Assembly (NCBI GenBank): GCA_045644025.1
Contig: JAZRGE010000129.1
Span: 1-13,198 of the forward strand
Origin: JAZRGE01 sp045644025
Lineage (GTDB): Bacteria > Bacillota > Clostridia > Oscillospirales > Acutalibacteraceae
Reading direction: 5' to 3'
DNA length: 13,198 nucleotides
Of the stretch, positions 1 to 6,146 are shown one piece after another. The notes beneath the pieces are model-generated. The model did no database searches. It was given only the letters and a program-made list of their open reading frames with translations, and was not told the DNA's origin. The translations under genes and the position numbers were made by a program. The stretch's first letter is position 1. Each line of letters opens with the position of its first letter.

Positions 1-9
1 ATAATTTTT

Positions 10-68
10 CCTCCCAATATAGGAATTGCTTTCAAGCGCATTTTAGCAAACCCCCACAGTATTGTCAA
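10..68 (-). promoter_or_regulatory. Sigma-A promoter and ribosome binding site for a divergent gene beyond the left edge
   Basis: On the minus strand TTGACA (63-68) is followed after exactly 17 bp by TAAAAT (40-45), preceded by TGC, which makes an extended -10. A GGGAGG Shine-Dalgarno sequence lies at 10-15, nine bases from the window edge. The start codon is therefore expected at or just past the left end, on the minus strand. Nothing of the product is visible. The -35 is a perfect consensus, so the unseen gene is probably well expressed. Confidence 0.75.
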
Positions 69-116
69 CATAAAAATCGTATAATTTTTCAGCGCAAAAA
101 AACGTTGAAATATCGG

Positions 117-145
117 TTTACAATGCAGACTTTTTGTGTTAAAAT
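117..145 (+). promoter_or_regulatory. Sigma-A promoter of the 407-aa U32 gene
   Basis: TTTACA (117-122) and TAAAAT (140-145) are separated by 17 bp, and TGT directly before the -10 gives an extended -10 element. Transcription would start near 152, leaving about 23 nt of leader that contains the AAGGAGAG ribosome binding site (161-168). The promoter overlaps the in-frame GTG at 136, which rules that codon out as the start. Confidence 0.65.
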
Positions 146-174
146 CAAGTGAAACCAAGAAAGGAGAGATATCT

Positions 175-1398
175 ATGGCCAAGAGAAAAATTCCCGAGCT
201 GCTGTGCCCCGCAGGTGATCTCACGAGGCTTTATGCTGCGGTGGATTTCGGCGCAGATGCAGTTTATCTTGCAGGTGAAGAATTCGGAATGCGAACAGCC
301 GCCAAGAATTTCTCCGTCGAGGATCTTTACAAAGGTATTGAATATGCTCACTCCAAGGGTGTTAAGGTGCATGTGGCCTGCAACACCATTCCCCATGATG
401 ATGAAATGGATCGTATGCCTGCTTTTTTGCAGACTGTGAACGATGCGGGAGCCGATGCCGTGATCGCCTGCGATCTGGGCACTATCGAAATGGTGAAAAA
501 ATATGCGCCCAAGGCTGAGTTGCATATTTCGGTGCAATCAGGCATTATCAACAGCGCCACGGCCAACGTCTTCGCTTCTATGGGGGCGAAGAGAATAGTG
601 CTGGCTCGCGAATTATCGTTGGAGGAGATCGCTAATATCCGCCGCAACACGCCCAAGGAGCTGGAACTGGAGGCTTTTGCCCATGGCGCAATGTGCGTTT
701 CTTTTTCGGCCAGGTGTTTGCTTTCCAGCTATATGACGGGCAGAGACGCCAACCGAGGCGATTGTGCTCAGCCCTGCCGCTGGAGCTATGCTCTTATGGA
801 GGAAAAGCGCCCGGGGCAGTATTTCGATATCACTGAAAACGAAAAGGGTACGTATATCCTTAATTCCAACGATATGAATATGTCTCCTTATCTGGATAAG
901 ATGGCAGATGCGGGAATTGATAGCATTAAGATAGAGGGCAGAGCCAAATCGCACTACTACGTGGCGGTGGCGGCCAACGCCTATCGCGGAGCGCTGGATA
1001 GCCTTGCCGCGGCCGATGGTGAGTGGGTGTTGCCTCAGTGGGTGGATGAAGAGCTAAATAAGATAAGCCATCGCAATTATTCCACGGGATTTTATTTCGG
1101 CAGGCCCGAAAATTCTCAAACATATGCTTCGGCAGGCTATGTGAGAGACTACACCGTGGCCGGGGTTGTGGATGGATATGAAGACGGCTGTGTGGTGCTC
1201 ACCCTAAAAAATAAATTCCTCAAGGGGCAGGAACTGGATTGCCTTGTTCCCAAGCAGCAGCCGATTATTATCACAGCGCATAAAATGATGGATGAATTGG
1301 GCAACGAGATAGATTCTGCGCCTCATCCTATGATGAAGGTGAAGATCCCCTGCGAAACGAAGATCCCCGCAGGCTCTCTCCTTAGAATGAAGGCATAA
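175..1398 (+). CDS. U32 family protein, TrhP/YrrO-like (predicted tRNA uridine hydroxylation)
   Basis: This 407-aa cytoplasmic protein belongs to the peptidase U32 family. Its start fits the family motif LLCPAGD at residues 9-15. The U32 signature is at about 166-184 (EAFAHGAMC...CLLS), with one departure: Ala179 stands where the 682-aa paralogue in this window has Gly. Four cysteines, C174, C181, C197 and C201, match those that bind a [4Fe-4S] cluster in characterised U32 proteins such as UbiU/UbiV. Residues about 325-405 look like the small C-terminal U32 barrel. Length and the NRGDCAQPCRW block resemble B. subtilis YrrO (TrhP2) and E. coli TrhP, which help make 5-hydroxyuridine at tRNA wobble position 34; proteolysis is not the likely role. 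ATG 175 is chosen because AAGGAGAG lies 6 nt upstream. It is monocistronic, between its own promoter and the terminator at 1400-1431. Family assignment is firm; the tRNA role is inferred. Confidence 0.88.
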   Translation: MAKRKIPELLCPAGDLTRLYAAVDFGADAVYLAGEEFGMRTAAKNFSVEDLYKGIEYAHSKGVKVHVACNTIPHDDEMDRMPAFLQTVNDAGADAVIACDLGTIEMVKKYAPKAELHISVQSGIINSATANVFASMGAKRIVLARELSLEEIANIRRNTPKELELEAFAHGAMCVSFSARCLLSSYMTGRDANRGDCAQPCRWSYALMEEKRPGQYFDITENEKGTYILNSNDMNMSPYLDKMADAGIDSIKIEGRAKSHYYVAVAANAYRGALDSLAAADGEWVLPQWVDEELNKISHRNYSTGFYFGRPENSQTYASAGYVRDYTVAGVVDGYEDGCVVLTLKNKFLKGQELDCLVPKQQPIIITAHKMMDELGNEIDSAPHPMMKVKIPCETKIPAGSLLRMKA

Positions 1399-1399
1399 G

Positions 1400-1431
1400 A
1401 AAAGCCTATCCGCAAAAGCGGATAGGCTTTT
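1400..1431. terminator. Bidirectional intrinsic terminator between convergent genes
   Basis: A perfect 14-bp stem (arms 1400-1413 and 1418-1431, AAAAGCCTATCCGC and its complement) closes an AAAA loop. A-rich and T-rich flanks on both sides supply a U-tract in either direction. It starts two bases after the U32 stop codon and ends five bases before the stop of the minus-strand acyltransferase gene, so it serves both. Confidence 0.9.
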
Positions 1432-1435
1432 AATT

Positions 1436-2221
1436 TTATATTTTGCGGCAGCCGCCTGCCATATTCATTTCGCCGCCGGCAAGCAGGTAGGCCTTCATGG
1501 CCTTCTGCAGGCTGGTGTTTTCGGGGGCGTCCTTCAGATTTTCCTTCTTGAATCCGAGGCCAAACACGCGGTTCACAACCTGAGTGTTGTTGTCGGCAGG
1601 GAAGGGGAAGGTTTCCCACAAGCGCATAAACTTCACAATGTTGGATTCCTCGGGCAACACCTTGGCCAGATTGGGGTTCAGCAGCCAGGAATCGCACATA
1701 AAATATTTGGGATTGTGCTGGGGATAGAATTTCTTAAAGAAATCCTTGGCCAGGCTAAAGGATTCAAGGCAGGCATCTATATTCAGCGGTTCACCCTGGG
1801 GGATATGTGTCTCGATAGCCACGTCGCCCTCCGGCACGCCGGGCAGGCACTTTTCTATGCGGAACTGCAACCTTCCCAGGCGGAAAAGATCACCGGTGTA
1901 GTGATATTTAAGCCAGCAGAATTCTCCCAGGCCTAATTTTCCGTATTGCACCTGATAGTTATCCAGCCAGATGTTCACGTCCTTAAGGGTGGCCACGGTT
2001 ATTTCCTTGGCAATGCCCTTTGAGGAATTAAACTCCAAAACGTGATCGGCAAGATGCGCCAGCACAAATATAGGCAGGAAACCTGCTTCGAGGCCGGGAA
2101 TATCACCGGTGGAGATGATCTCATCGGCAATTCTCTTGCCTTCTTTTGCCGTCTCTTTATCGGCCAGCAGGATTTCCTTTATAGCGTCGTTTTCAAGTAT
2201 CTCTTCAATAAAGAATTTCAT
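1436..2221 (-). CDS. Acyltransferase domain protein (NAT_N / GNAT_C type)
   Basis: A 261-aa soluble protein with no signal peptide or membrane segment. It resembles the two-part family with an N-terminal NAT_N-like helical region (about 1-110) and a C-terminal GNAT-like region (about 115-255). Recognisable blocks are ETHIPQGEPL at 137-146, CDSWLLNP at 176-183 and NRVFG at 217-221. The family is presumed to transfer an acyl group from acyl-CoA; the acceptor is unknown. The ATG at 2221 is preferred over GTG 2230 because AAAGGG sits 8 nt before the ATG but touches the GTG. The gene follows the amidohydrolase with 12 nt between stop and start, so the two are almost certainly co-transcribed and translationally linked, suggesting a shared small-molecule substrate. 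The family call rests on remembered motifs rather than a search. Confidence 0.72.
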   Translation of the reverse strand: MKFFIEEILENDAIKEILLADKETAKEGKRIADEIISTGDIPGLEAGFLPIFVLAHLADHVLEFNSSKGIAKEITVATLKDVNIWLDNYQVQYGKLGLGEFCWLKYHYTGDLFRLGRLQFRIEKCLPGVPEGDVAIETHIPQGEPLNIDACLESFSLAKDFFKKFYPQHNPKYFMCDSWLLNPNLAKVLPEESNIVKFMRLWETFPFPADNNTQVVNRVFGLGFKKENLKDAPENTSLQKAMKAYLLAGGEMNMAGGCRKI

Positions 2222-2233
2222 ATTCCTCACCCT

Positions 2234-3097
2234 TTACTTGTTGTCGGTATTCATCTGGGGCAGGGAGTGATCAATATCGCCGCCTGCAAGGAAGCGCATA
2301 AGATTATCTTCGTAAAGTTTCTTGCGCACCTCAAGGCTTACACCCAGTTCGTCCATTATCTCGTTGTCCAGTTTGATCCAGCTGGCGGCCCAGTTGGGAT
2401 CATATTCGCCTGCCACGGAATCGGTGCCGAACATAATGTTGTTGTCTACGTCGTAGCCCACGGTGAACATCTTTGTGAGCAGATCCTTGCGGTAGATCTT
2501 GGGCGTGCCGGGGGTGATATCGAAGAACATCTCGCTGGAGCGGCGCACGTTATAGTAGTTTAAGAATTTGCCGTAAACAGCGATGCACTCATCGTGCCAA
2601 GGCCAACCGCAATGACCCATGGAAAATTTAATGTTCTTAAGATTGAGAAGGCATTCCCAATCTGCAGGGCGATTATATCGGGAAGTATCGGTGCCGCTCC
2701 AAAGAATACCCGTGTGAAAAATGGCAGGCTTGCCTGTGGATTCAATGGCCTCCAGAAGCTGCATGTTTTCCTTGCAATAAACGGGAAAAGTATCGCAGAT
2801 GATCTTAAAAGCGCTGATTCCTTCATTGGCTGCATCTTTTACAATCTCGCAAGCATCTTTTTCGAAGGGGTGCACCCAAAGTACGGGAAAAAGGCGGCCG
2901 TCGTGGCCCTTAGTCCATTCCATTACGTTGCGAAGGCGCTCTTTATAGGGCAGCTTATAAAGATTGGCTGTGGCCAACTCAGGGCAGGGAGAGATAAGCG
3001 CTCCGCCCCAAACTCCGCCTTTTTCCATCTGCTCCAGCAGATATTGGGGCTTGGCTTCGCCGTAGTTTATATGTATGTGCATATCGTATATTTTCAT
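2234..3097 (-). CDS. Amidohydrolase family metal-dependent hydrolase (amidohydrolase 2 type)
   Basis: A 287-aa predicted TIM-barrel hydrolase. The N-terminal DMHIHI gives the HxH metal ligands H7 and H9. Other expected ligands are H128 (FHTG), H162 (GHCGW) and D226 (FGTDS); K98 is a possible carboxylated lysine. The tail YEDNLMRFL matches the usual C-terminal amidohydrolase pattern. There is no signal peptide, so it should act in the cytoplasm, hydrolysing or decarboxylating a small molecule; substrate unknown. ATG 3097 has TAGGAG seven to eight bases upstream. A strong sigma-A promoter lies just before it, and the acyltransferase gene follows after 12 nt. Length is normal for the family. Confidence in the fold is high; the reaction cannot be read from the sequence. 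Confidence 0.86.
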   Translation of the reverse strand: MKIYDMHIHINYGEAKPQYLLEQMEKGGVWGGALISPCPELATANLYKLPYKERLRNVMEWTKGHDGRLFPVLWVHPFEKDACEIVKDAANEGISAFKIICDTFPVYCKENMQLLEAIESTGKPAIFHTGILWSGTDTSRYNRPADWECLLNLKNIKFSMGHCGWPWHDECIAVYGKFLNYYNVRRSSEMFFDITPGTPKIYRKDLLTKMFTVGYDVDNNIMFGTDSVAGEYDPNWAASWIKLDNEIMDELGVSLEVRKKLYEDNLMRFLAGGDIDHSLPQMNTDNK

Positions 3098-3128
3098 ATA
3101 GATTCTCCTAATAGGGAATATTATCCCG

Positions 3129-3157
3129 ATTATACATCAAGCGCGAATCTTAGTCAA
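3129..3157 (-). promoter_or_regulatory. Sigma-A promoter of the amidohydrolase-acyltransferase unit
   Basis: TTGACT (3152-3157) and TATAAT (3129-3134) are separated by exactly 17 bp. The -35 abuts the TAA stop (3158-3160) of the upstream U32 gene. Transcription would start near 3122, about 25 nt before the amidohydrolase ATG. No hairpin terminator separates the U32 gene from this promoter, so readthrough from upstream is also possible. Confidence 0.85.
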
Positions 3158-5206
3158 TTACAAACTTGGGCGGAACGTGAGCCCACGGGTGAAATCAACA
3201 GGGGGCTGCCCACCTTGCTTGTAGGCTAAAATAGTAGTTCTTATTTGTTGGGCATCTTCATCTGTAAAATGGAGATAAAGCATATCCACGCTCTGCAGGT
3301 CGCCAAGCTTATCGGCCAGAAAGATGGGAGTGGAATTGAGCAGCTCGGAATATCCCCGTCGGCAACGCACGGGGAATTTTATGCCCATTCTATCGGTGAG
3401 GAAACCTGCTTTATCGCATTTAGCGCATCCCGCCGTATTTTTGAGCGGGCAATTTTTAAGCAACATCAGCGGCAGCCTGCCATAGGCAAAAAGCCCGATA
3501 GGAATATCGGAAACCATATATCTGGCCTCTGCGGCGGTGGTTTCTGCCGAAAGGATGGTGCTGTGCACGCCCATATCCTTTGCCGAGGCAAGGGCGGTGT
3601 CGTTAAAAATATTAAGGCCGATCCCGCCGATTATCTCGAAATCCATTTCCTTGGCTATGGCCACGGCCGAAAGGTTTCCGCAAAGAGCCTTGTGAATGCC
3701 GGCAGCCTTTATTTCGGCCAAACGTTGGCGGAGAGTTTCCTCATTTTCTATCCATCGGGGCAGCTCGGCCACCAGCTTTTGGGGGGCAATATCGGGGATA
3801 TCCTGCTCTGTGGGGAAGGCTATAAGATCGGCTTCTTCTGCTGCAGGGCTGAGCGCTGAATCATAGATTCTAGCAATAAGCTTTTGCTCGGCCTTTTTGG
3901 TGGGCGCAGCAGCAGTAAAATGCGGAATGGCTACGTCGGCTCTGCCGCATGCGGCTCGGGTTTGGCTCAGCTTTTCCAATGCATCGCGGCGAAGCTGATT
4001 CACCTGAGAATTGCGCACAAAAATATCACTGTCGGCAACAATATCAATCTTTTCGCAATAGTAGGGAGTGGAGCCAAGCTTGCCAAGGGAGCCGATAAGT
4101 TCTTCCTTATCGGTGGCACGGCTTTGGGCAGCCTGAGGCGTTTCGCCTATGGCTTCCACCGAAATATCACCGCAGCTAACGGTGAGCCTTGCAGGCTTAT
4201 CCTTTATAAATTCGGCCTTCATTTCTATTTTAACACTCTGGCGCTCGGTGCGGTAAAGCTGGTGAAGCAGGGCGAAGGTATCCTTGGATTCGCTCACGTC
4301 GTCCTTGGTGCGTATGCCAAACATATCGCGCCCAAGATCGTTTTTATAATACCCGTCGGTAAAGCCCGAGCGGGAAAATACACCCTTAAGAGCATCGGCC
4401 AACTGCTGTGGAACGCTGCGGCTATCCACAGCGCTTCGGCAGGCAGCGGTGGCGGCGGCAACGTATTCGGGGCGCTTCATTCGGCCTTCTATTTTAAGAG
4501 AAGCTACACCCATTTCGGCCAGCTCATCTATATGCTCTAAAAGGGAAAGATCCTTAAGGGAGAGATCGTAGCCCGTGCCGCCTTTGGCTGCAAATGGCAG
4601 ACGGCAAGGCCCTGCACAAAGACCGCGGTTGCCGCTTCTGGCACCCAGCACTGCTGAAAGCAGGCATTGGCCCGAGACCGACATACACAGTGCCCCGTGC
4701 ACGAAAACCTCCACTTCCATACCCAGCTCTTTGGCCCTGGCACAGAAGCCTTTAAGTGCGGTGCGGTTCATTTCTCTGGCCACCACCACTCGGCTAAAGC
4801 CCATCTCCTTAAGAATATCCAATGCGGCAGGAGAGTGAACCGACATTTGTGTGGATGCGTGAAGGGGTAGGGCAGGGATGTGCTTTTTTATAAGAGATGC
4901 CACGCCGATATCCTGAACGATTATTCCGTCTACACCTGCAAGATAGGCTTCTTTGGCGGTTCCCAACGCTTTATTCATTTCTTTTTGGCGCACAATGGTG
5001 TTGAGGGTAAGGTAGACCTTTACCCCCCTGATATGGCAATATTCCACCGCTTCTTTCAAAGCGGCAGCATCAAAATTTTCGGCGTTTCGGCGGGCGCTGA
5101 ATTCCCTTGCCCCCAGATACACGGCATCGGCGCCGCTTCGCACAGCGGCAGTGAGCGATTCCATGGATCCGGCAGGGGAAAGCACCTCAGGTGTGAATTT
5201 GGCCAT
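3158..5206 (-). CDS. U32 family protein with DUF3656-type middle domain, RlhA-like
   Basis: A 682-aa U32 protein of the long class. Residues 1-260 form the U32 core: LSPAGSMESL at 9-18, the full U32 signature at 166-184 (EVFVHGALC...GQCLLS), and cysteines C174, C181, C197 and C201, the expected [4Fe-4S] ligands. A DUF3656-like middle region spans about 300-420. A second half-barrel (about 440-660) carries another cluster, C586, C594, C597 and C615, in a YGRLPLML...CP...C..C...C pattern. E. coli RlhA, of similar length and architecture, makes 5-hydroxycytidine in 23S rRNA; that role is a reasonable but unproven guess here. The ATG has AAAGGAGAG about 6 nt upstream. It shares a 171-bp divergent region with the ZIP gene. 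I could not find a convincing sigma-A promoter for it there. Confidence 0.87.
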   Translation of the reverse strand: MAKFTPEVLSPAGSMESLTAAVRSGADAVYLGAREFSARRNAENFDAAALKEAVEYCHIRGVKVYLTLNTIVRQKEMNKALGTAKEAYLAGVDGIIVQDIGVASLIKKHIPALPLHASTQMSVHSPAALDILKEMGFSRVVVAREMNRTALKGFCARAKELGMEVEVFVHGALCMSVSGQCLLSAVLGARSGNRGLCAGPCRLPFAAKGGTGYDLSLKDLSLLEHIDELAEMGVASLKIEGRMKRPEYVAAATAACRSAVDSRSVPQQLADALKGVFSRSGFTDGYYKNDLGRDMFGIRTKDDVSESKDTFALLHQLYRTERQSVKIEMKAEFIKDKPARLTVSCGDISVEAIGETPQAAQSRATDKEELIGSLGKLGSTPYYCEKIDIVADSDIFVRNSQVNQLRRDALEKLSQTRAACGRADVAIPHFTAAAPTKKAEQKLIARIYDSALSPAAEEADLIAFPTEQDIPDIAPQKLVAELPRWIENEETLRQRLAEIKAAGIHKALCGNLSAVAIAKEMDFEIIGGIGLNIFNDTALASAKDMGVHSTILSAETTAAEARYMVSDIPIGLFAYGRLPLMLLKNCPLKNTAGCAKCDKAGFLTDRMGIKFPVRCRRGYSELLNSTPIFLADKLGDLQSVDMLYLHFTDEDAQQIRTTILAYKQGGQPPVDFTRGLTFRPSL

Positions 5207-5243
5207 AAGTTCTCTCCTTTTGTGCTATGCTCTTATAATAATA

Positions 5244-5280
5244 TATTTTGCCGCAAAATAAAAGTGGTTTCGGCAAAATA
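5244..5280. repeat. Perfect 10-bp inverted repeat in the U32/ZIP divergent region
   Basis: TATTTTGCCG (5244-5253) and its exact complement CGGCAAAATA (5271-5280) are separated by 17 bp. The pair lies 38 bp upstream of the long U32 start and 16 bp upstream of the -35 of the ZIP promoter. The arms are about 27 bp apart centre to centre, roughly 2.5 helical turns. It could be an operator bound by a dimer, or a hairpin in the U32 leader if transcription starts upstream. No long T-run follows it on either strand, so a terminator is less likely. Confidence 0.55.
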
Positions 5281-5295
5281 ATTCTTTTCCTGTTT

Positions 5296-5324
5296 TTCAC
5301 AAATCGGCTTGTCTGCCATATAAT
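5296..5324 (+). promoter_or_regulatory. Sigma-A promoter of the ZIP transporter gene
   Basis: TTCACA (5296-5301) and a perfect TATAAT (5319-5324) are separated by 17 bp. Transcription would start near 5331, giving a leader of about 47 nt to the TTG start. No riboswitch-like fold was evident in so short a leader. Confidence 0.75.
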
Positions 5325-5364
5325 AAATTGACGGGATGAAAAATCTGCTCTTGGCCGTCGGCTG

Positions 5365-5372
5365 AAGGGGGG
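5365..5372 (+). promoter_or_regulatory. Ribosome binding site that supports the TTG start of the ZIP gene
   Basis: AAGGGGGG sits five bases upstream of the TTG at 5378. There is no in-frame ATG or GTG near the first membrane segment, and the frame from this TTG gives a normal ZIP N-terminus, so TTG is accepted as the start. Confidence 0.7.
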
Positions 5373-5377
5373 ATTTT

Positions 5378-6109
5378 TTGAGACTTGTTCTTTTAACAGC
5401 CTTAGGTGTTGGCTCGGCCACGGTGCTTGGCTCCGCCATAGGGTTCCTTTTTAGGGGAATATCCAAGGCGTTTTCCGATATAGTGCTGGCCTTTGCGGCA
5501 GGGGTGATGCTGGCCGCCGCAGCCTGGGGACTTATTGATCCTGCGCTGGAATACGGAGCGGCAGTTGCGGTGGCGGGTGTGATAGCCGGTGCTGTGAGCC
5601 TAAATTTTATCAATAAGGCGGTGAGCCGATTAGGCAGGCTGCTTGTGGCTGAGGGCGGGGGCACCGAGCTGAACCGAGTACTGCTCTTTGTGGCTGCCAT
5701 AGCTATTCACAATCTGCCCGAAGGCATTGCAGCGGGCGTGGGATTCGGCACGGGAGATATCTCTCAGGCGCTGATGATCGCAGGCGGTATTGCCTTGCAG
5801 AATATTCCCGAAGGAATGGTGATAATAGCGCCTATGCTGGCGGTGGGAGTGCCTCGTGGGCGCACCTTTATATGTGCACTTGTTTCGGGGCTTGTGGAAG
5901 TGATCGGCACGCTGCTGGGCTACTTTGGTGTGAAGATAGCGAGCACAGTGCTGCCTTTTGCCCTGGCTTTTGCAGGCGGCACTATGCTATACGTGATTGC
6001 TGATGAAATGATACCCGATACCCACCGAGGCAAAAGCGGACGAAGTGCTACCTATGCCCTTATAGCGGGCTTCTGCTTCACACTTATTTTTAATGAACTT
6101 ATCGCATAA
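5378..6109 (+). CDS. ZIP family metal transporter, GufA-like (predicted zinc uptake)
   Basis: A 243-aa integral membrane protein with about eight hydrophobic segments. The metal-binding motifs are HNLPEG at 111-116 (fourth membrane helix) and QNIPEG at 141-146 (fifth helix). In E. coli ZupT the second motif begins with His; Gln there is typical of the GufA branch. E174 in SGLVEVIG and ADEMIPDTH near 208-216 are also characteristic. Function: import of Zn2+ or other divalent metals across the cytoplasmic membrane. It starts with TTG behind AAGGGGGG, has its own sigma-A promoter, and is monocistronic because the terminator stem already includes its stop codon. The adjacent inverted repeat (5244-5280) might be a metal-responsive operator, but it matches no Zur box I know. 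Length is normal for the family. Confidence 0.9.
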   Translation: MRLVLLTALGVGSATVLGSAIGFLFRGISKAFSDIVLAFAAGVMLAAAAWGLIDPALEYGAAVAVAGVIAGAVSLNFINKAVSRLGRLLVAEGGGTELNRVLLFVAAIAIHNLPEGIAAGVGFGTGDISQALMIAGGIALQNIPEGMVIIAPMLAVGVPRGRTFICALVSGLVEVIGTLLGYFGVKIASTVLPFALAFAGGTMLYVIADEMIPDTHRGKSGRSATYALIAGFCFTLIFNELIA

Positions 6110-6141
6110 GAAAAGCCGTGGCATACCACGGCTTTTCTTAT
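6106..6141. terminator. Bidirectional intrinsic terminator between ZIP and serpin genes
   Basis: A perfect 16-bp stem (6106-6121 and 6126-6141) with a CATA loop. The left arm contains the TAA stop (6107-6109) of the ZIP gene, and the serpin stop on the minus strand lies six bases past the right arm. The stem runs from an A-rich 5' side to a T-rich 3' side, so it works for both converging transcripts. Confidence 0.9.
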
Positions 6142-6146
6142 TTTAT

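Noticed and set aside
62..85. TTGTCA (62-67) with TATAAT (80-85) as a plus-strand promoter
   Set aside because: The spacer is only 12 bp. The same bases belong to the -35 of the minus-strand promoter, and a correctly spaced plus-strand promoter exists at 117-145.
136..174. GTG at 136 as the start of the first U32 gene
   Set aside because: It lies inside the promoter's extended -10, has no ribosome binding site, and adds residues absent from the family; ATG 175 has AAGGAGAG at the right distance.
2594..4540. Long open frames on the plus strand opposite the amidohydrolase and the long U32 gene
   Set aside because: They lie antisense to genes with clear family motifs, show no recognisable domains and lack consistent ribosome binding sites; they follow from the codon use of the real genes.
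5207..5300. A sigma-A promoter for the long U32 gene among the TATATT/TATTAT/TATAAG strings
   Set aside because: None has an acceptable -35 at 16-18 bp, so I did not annotate one.
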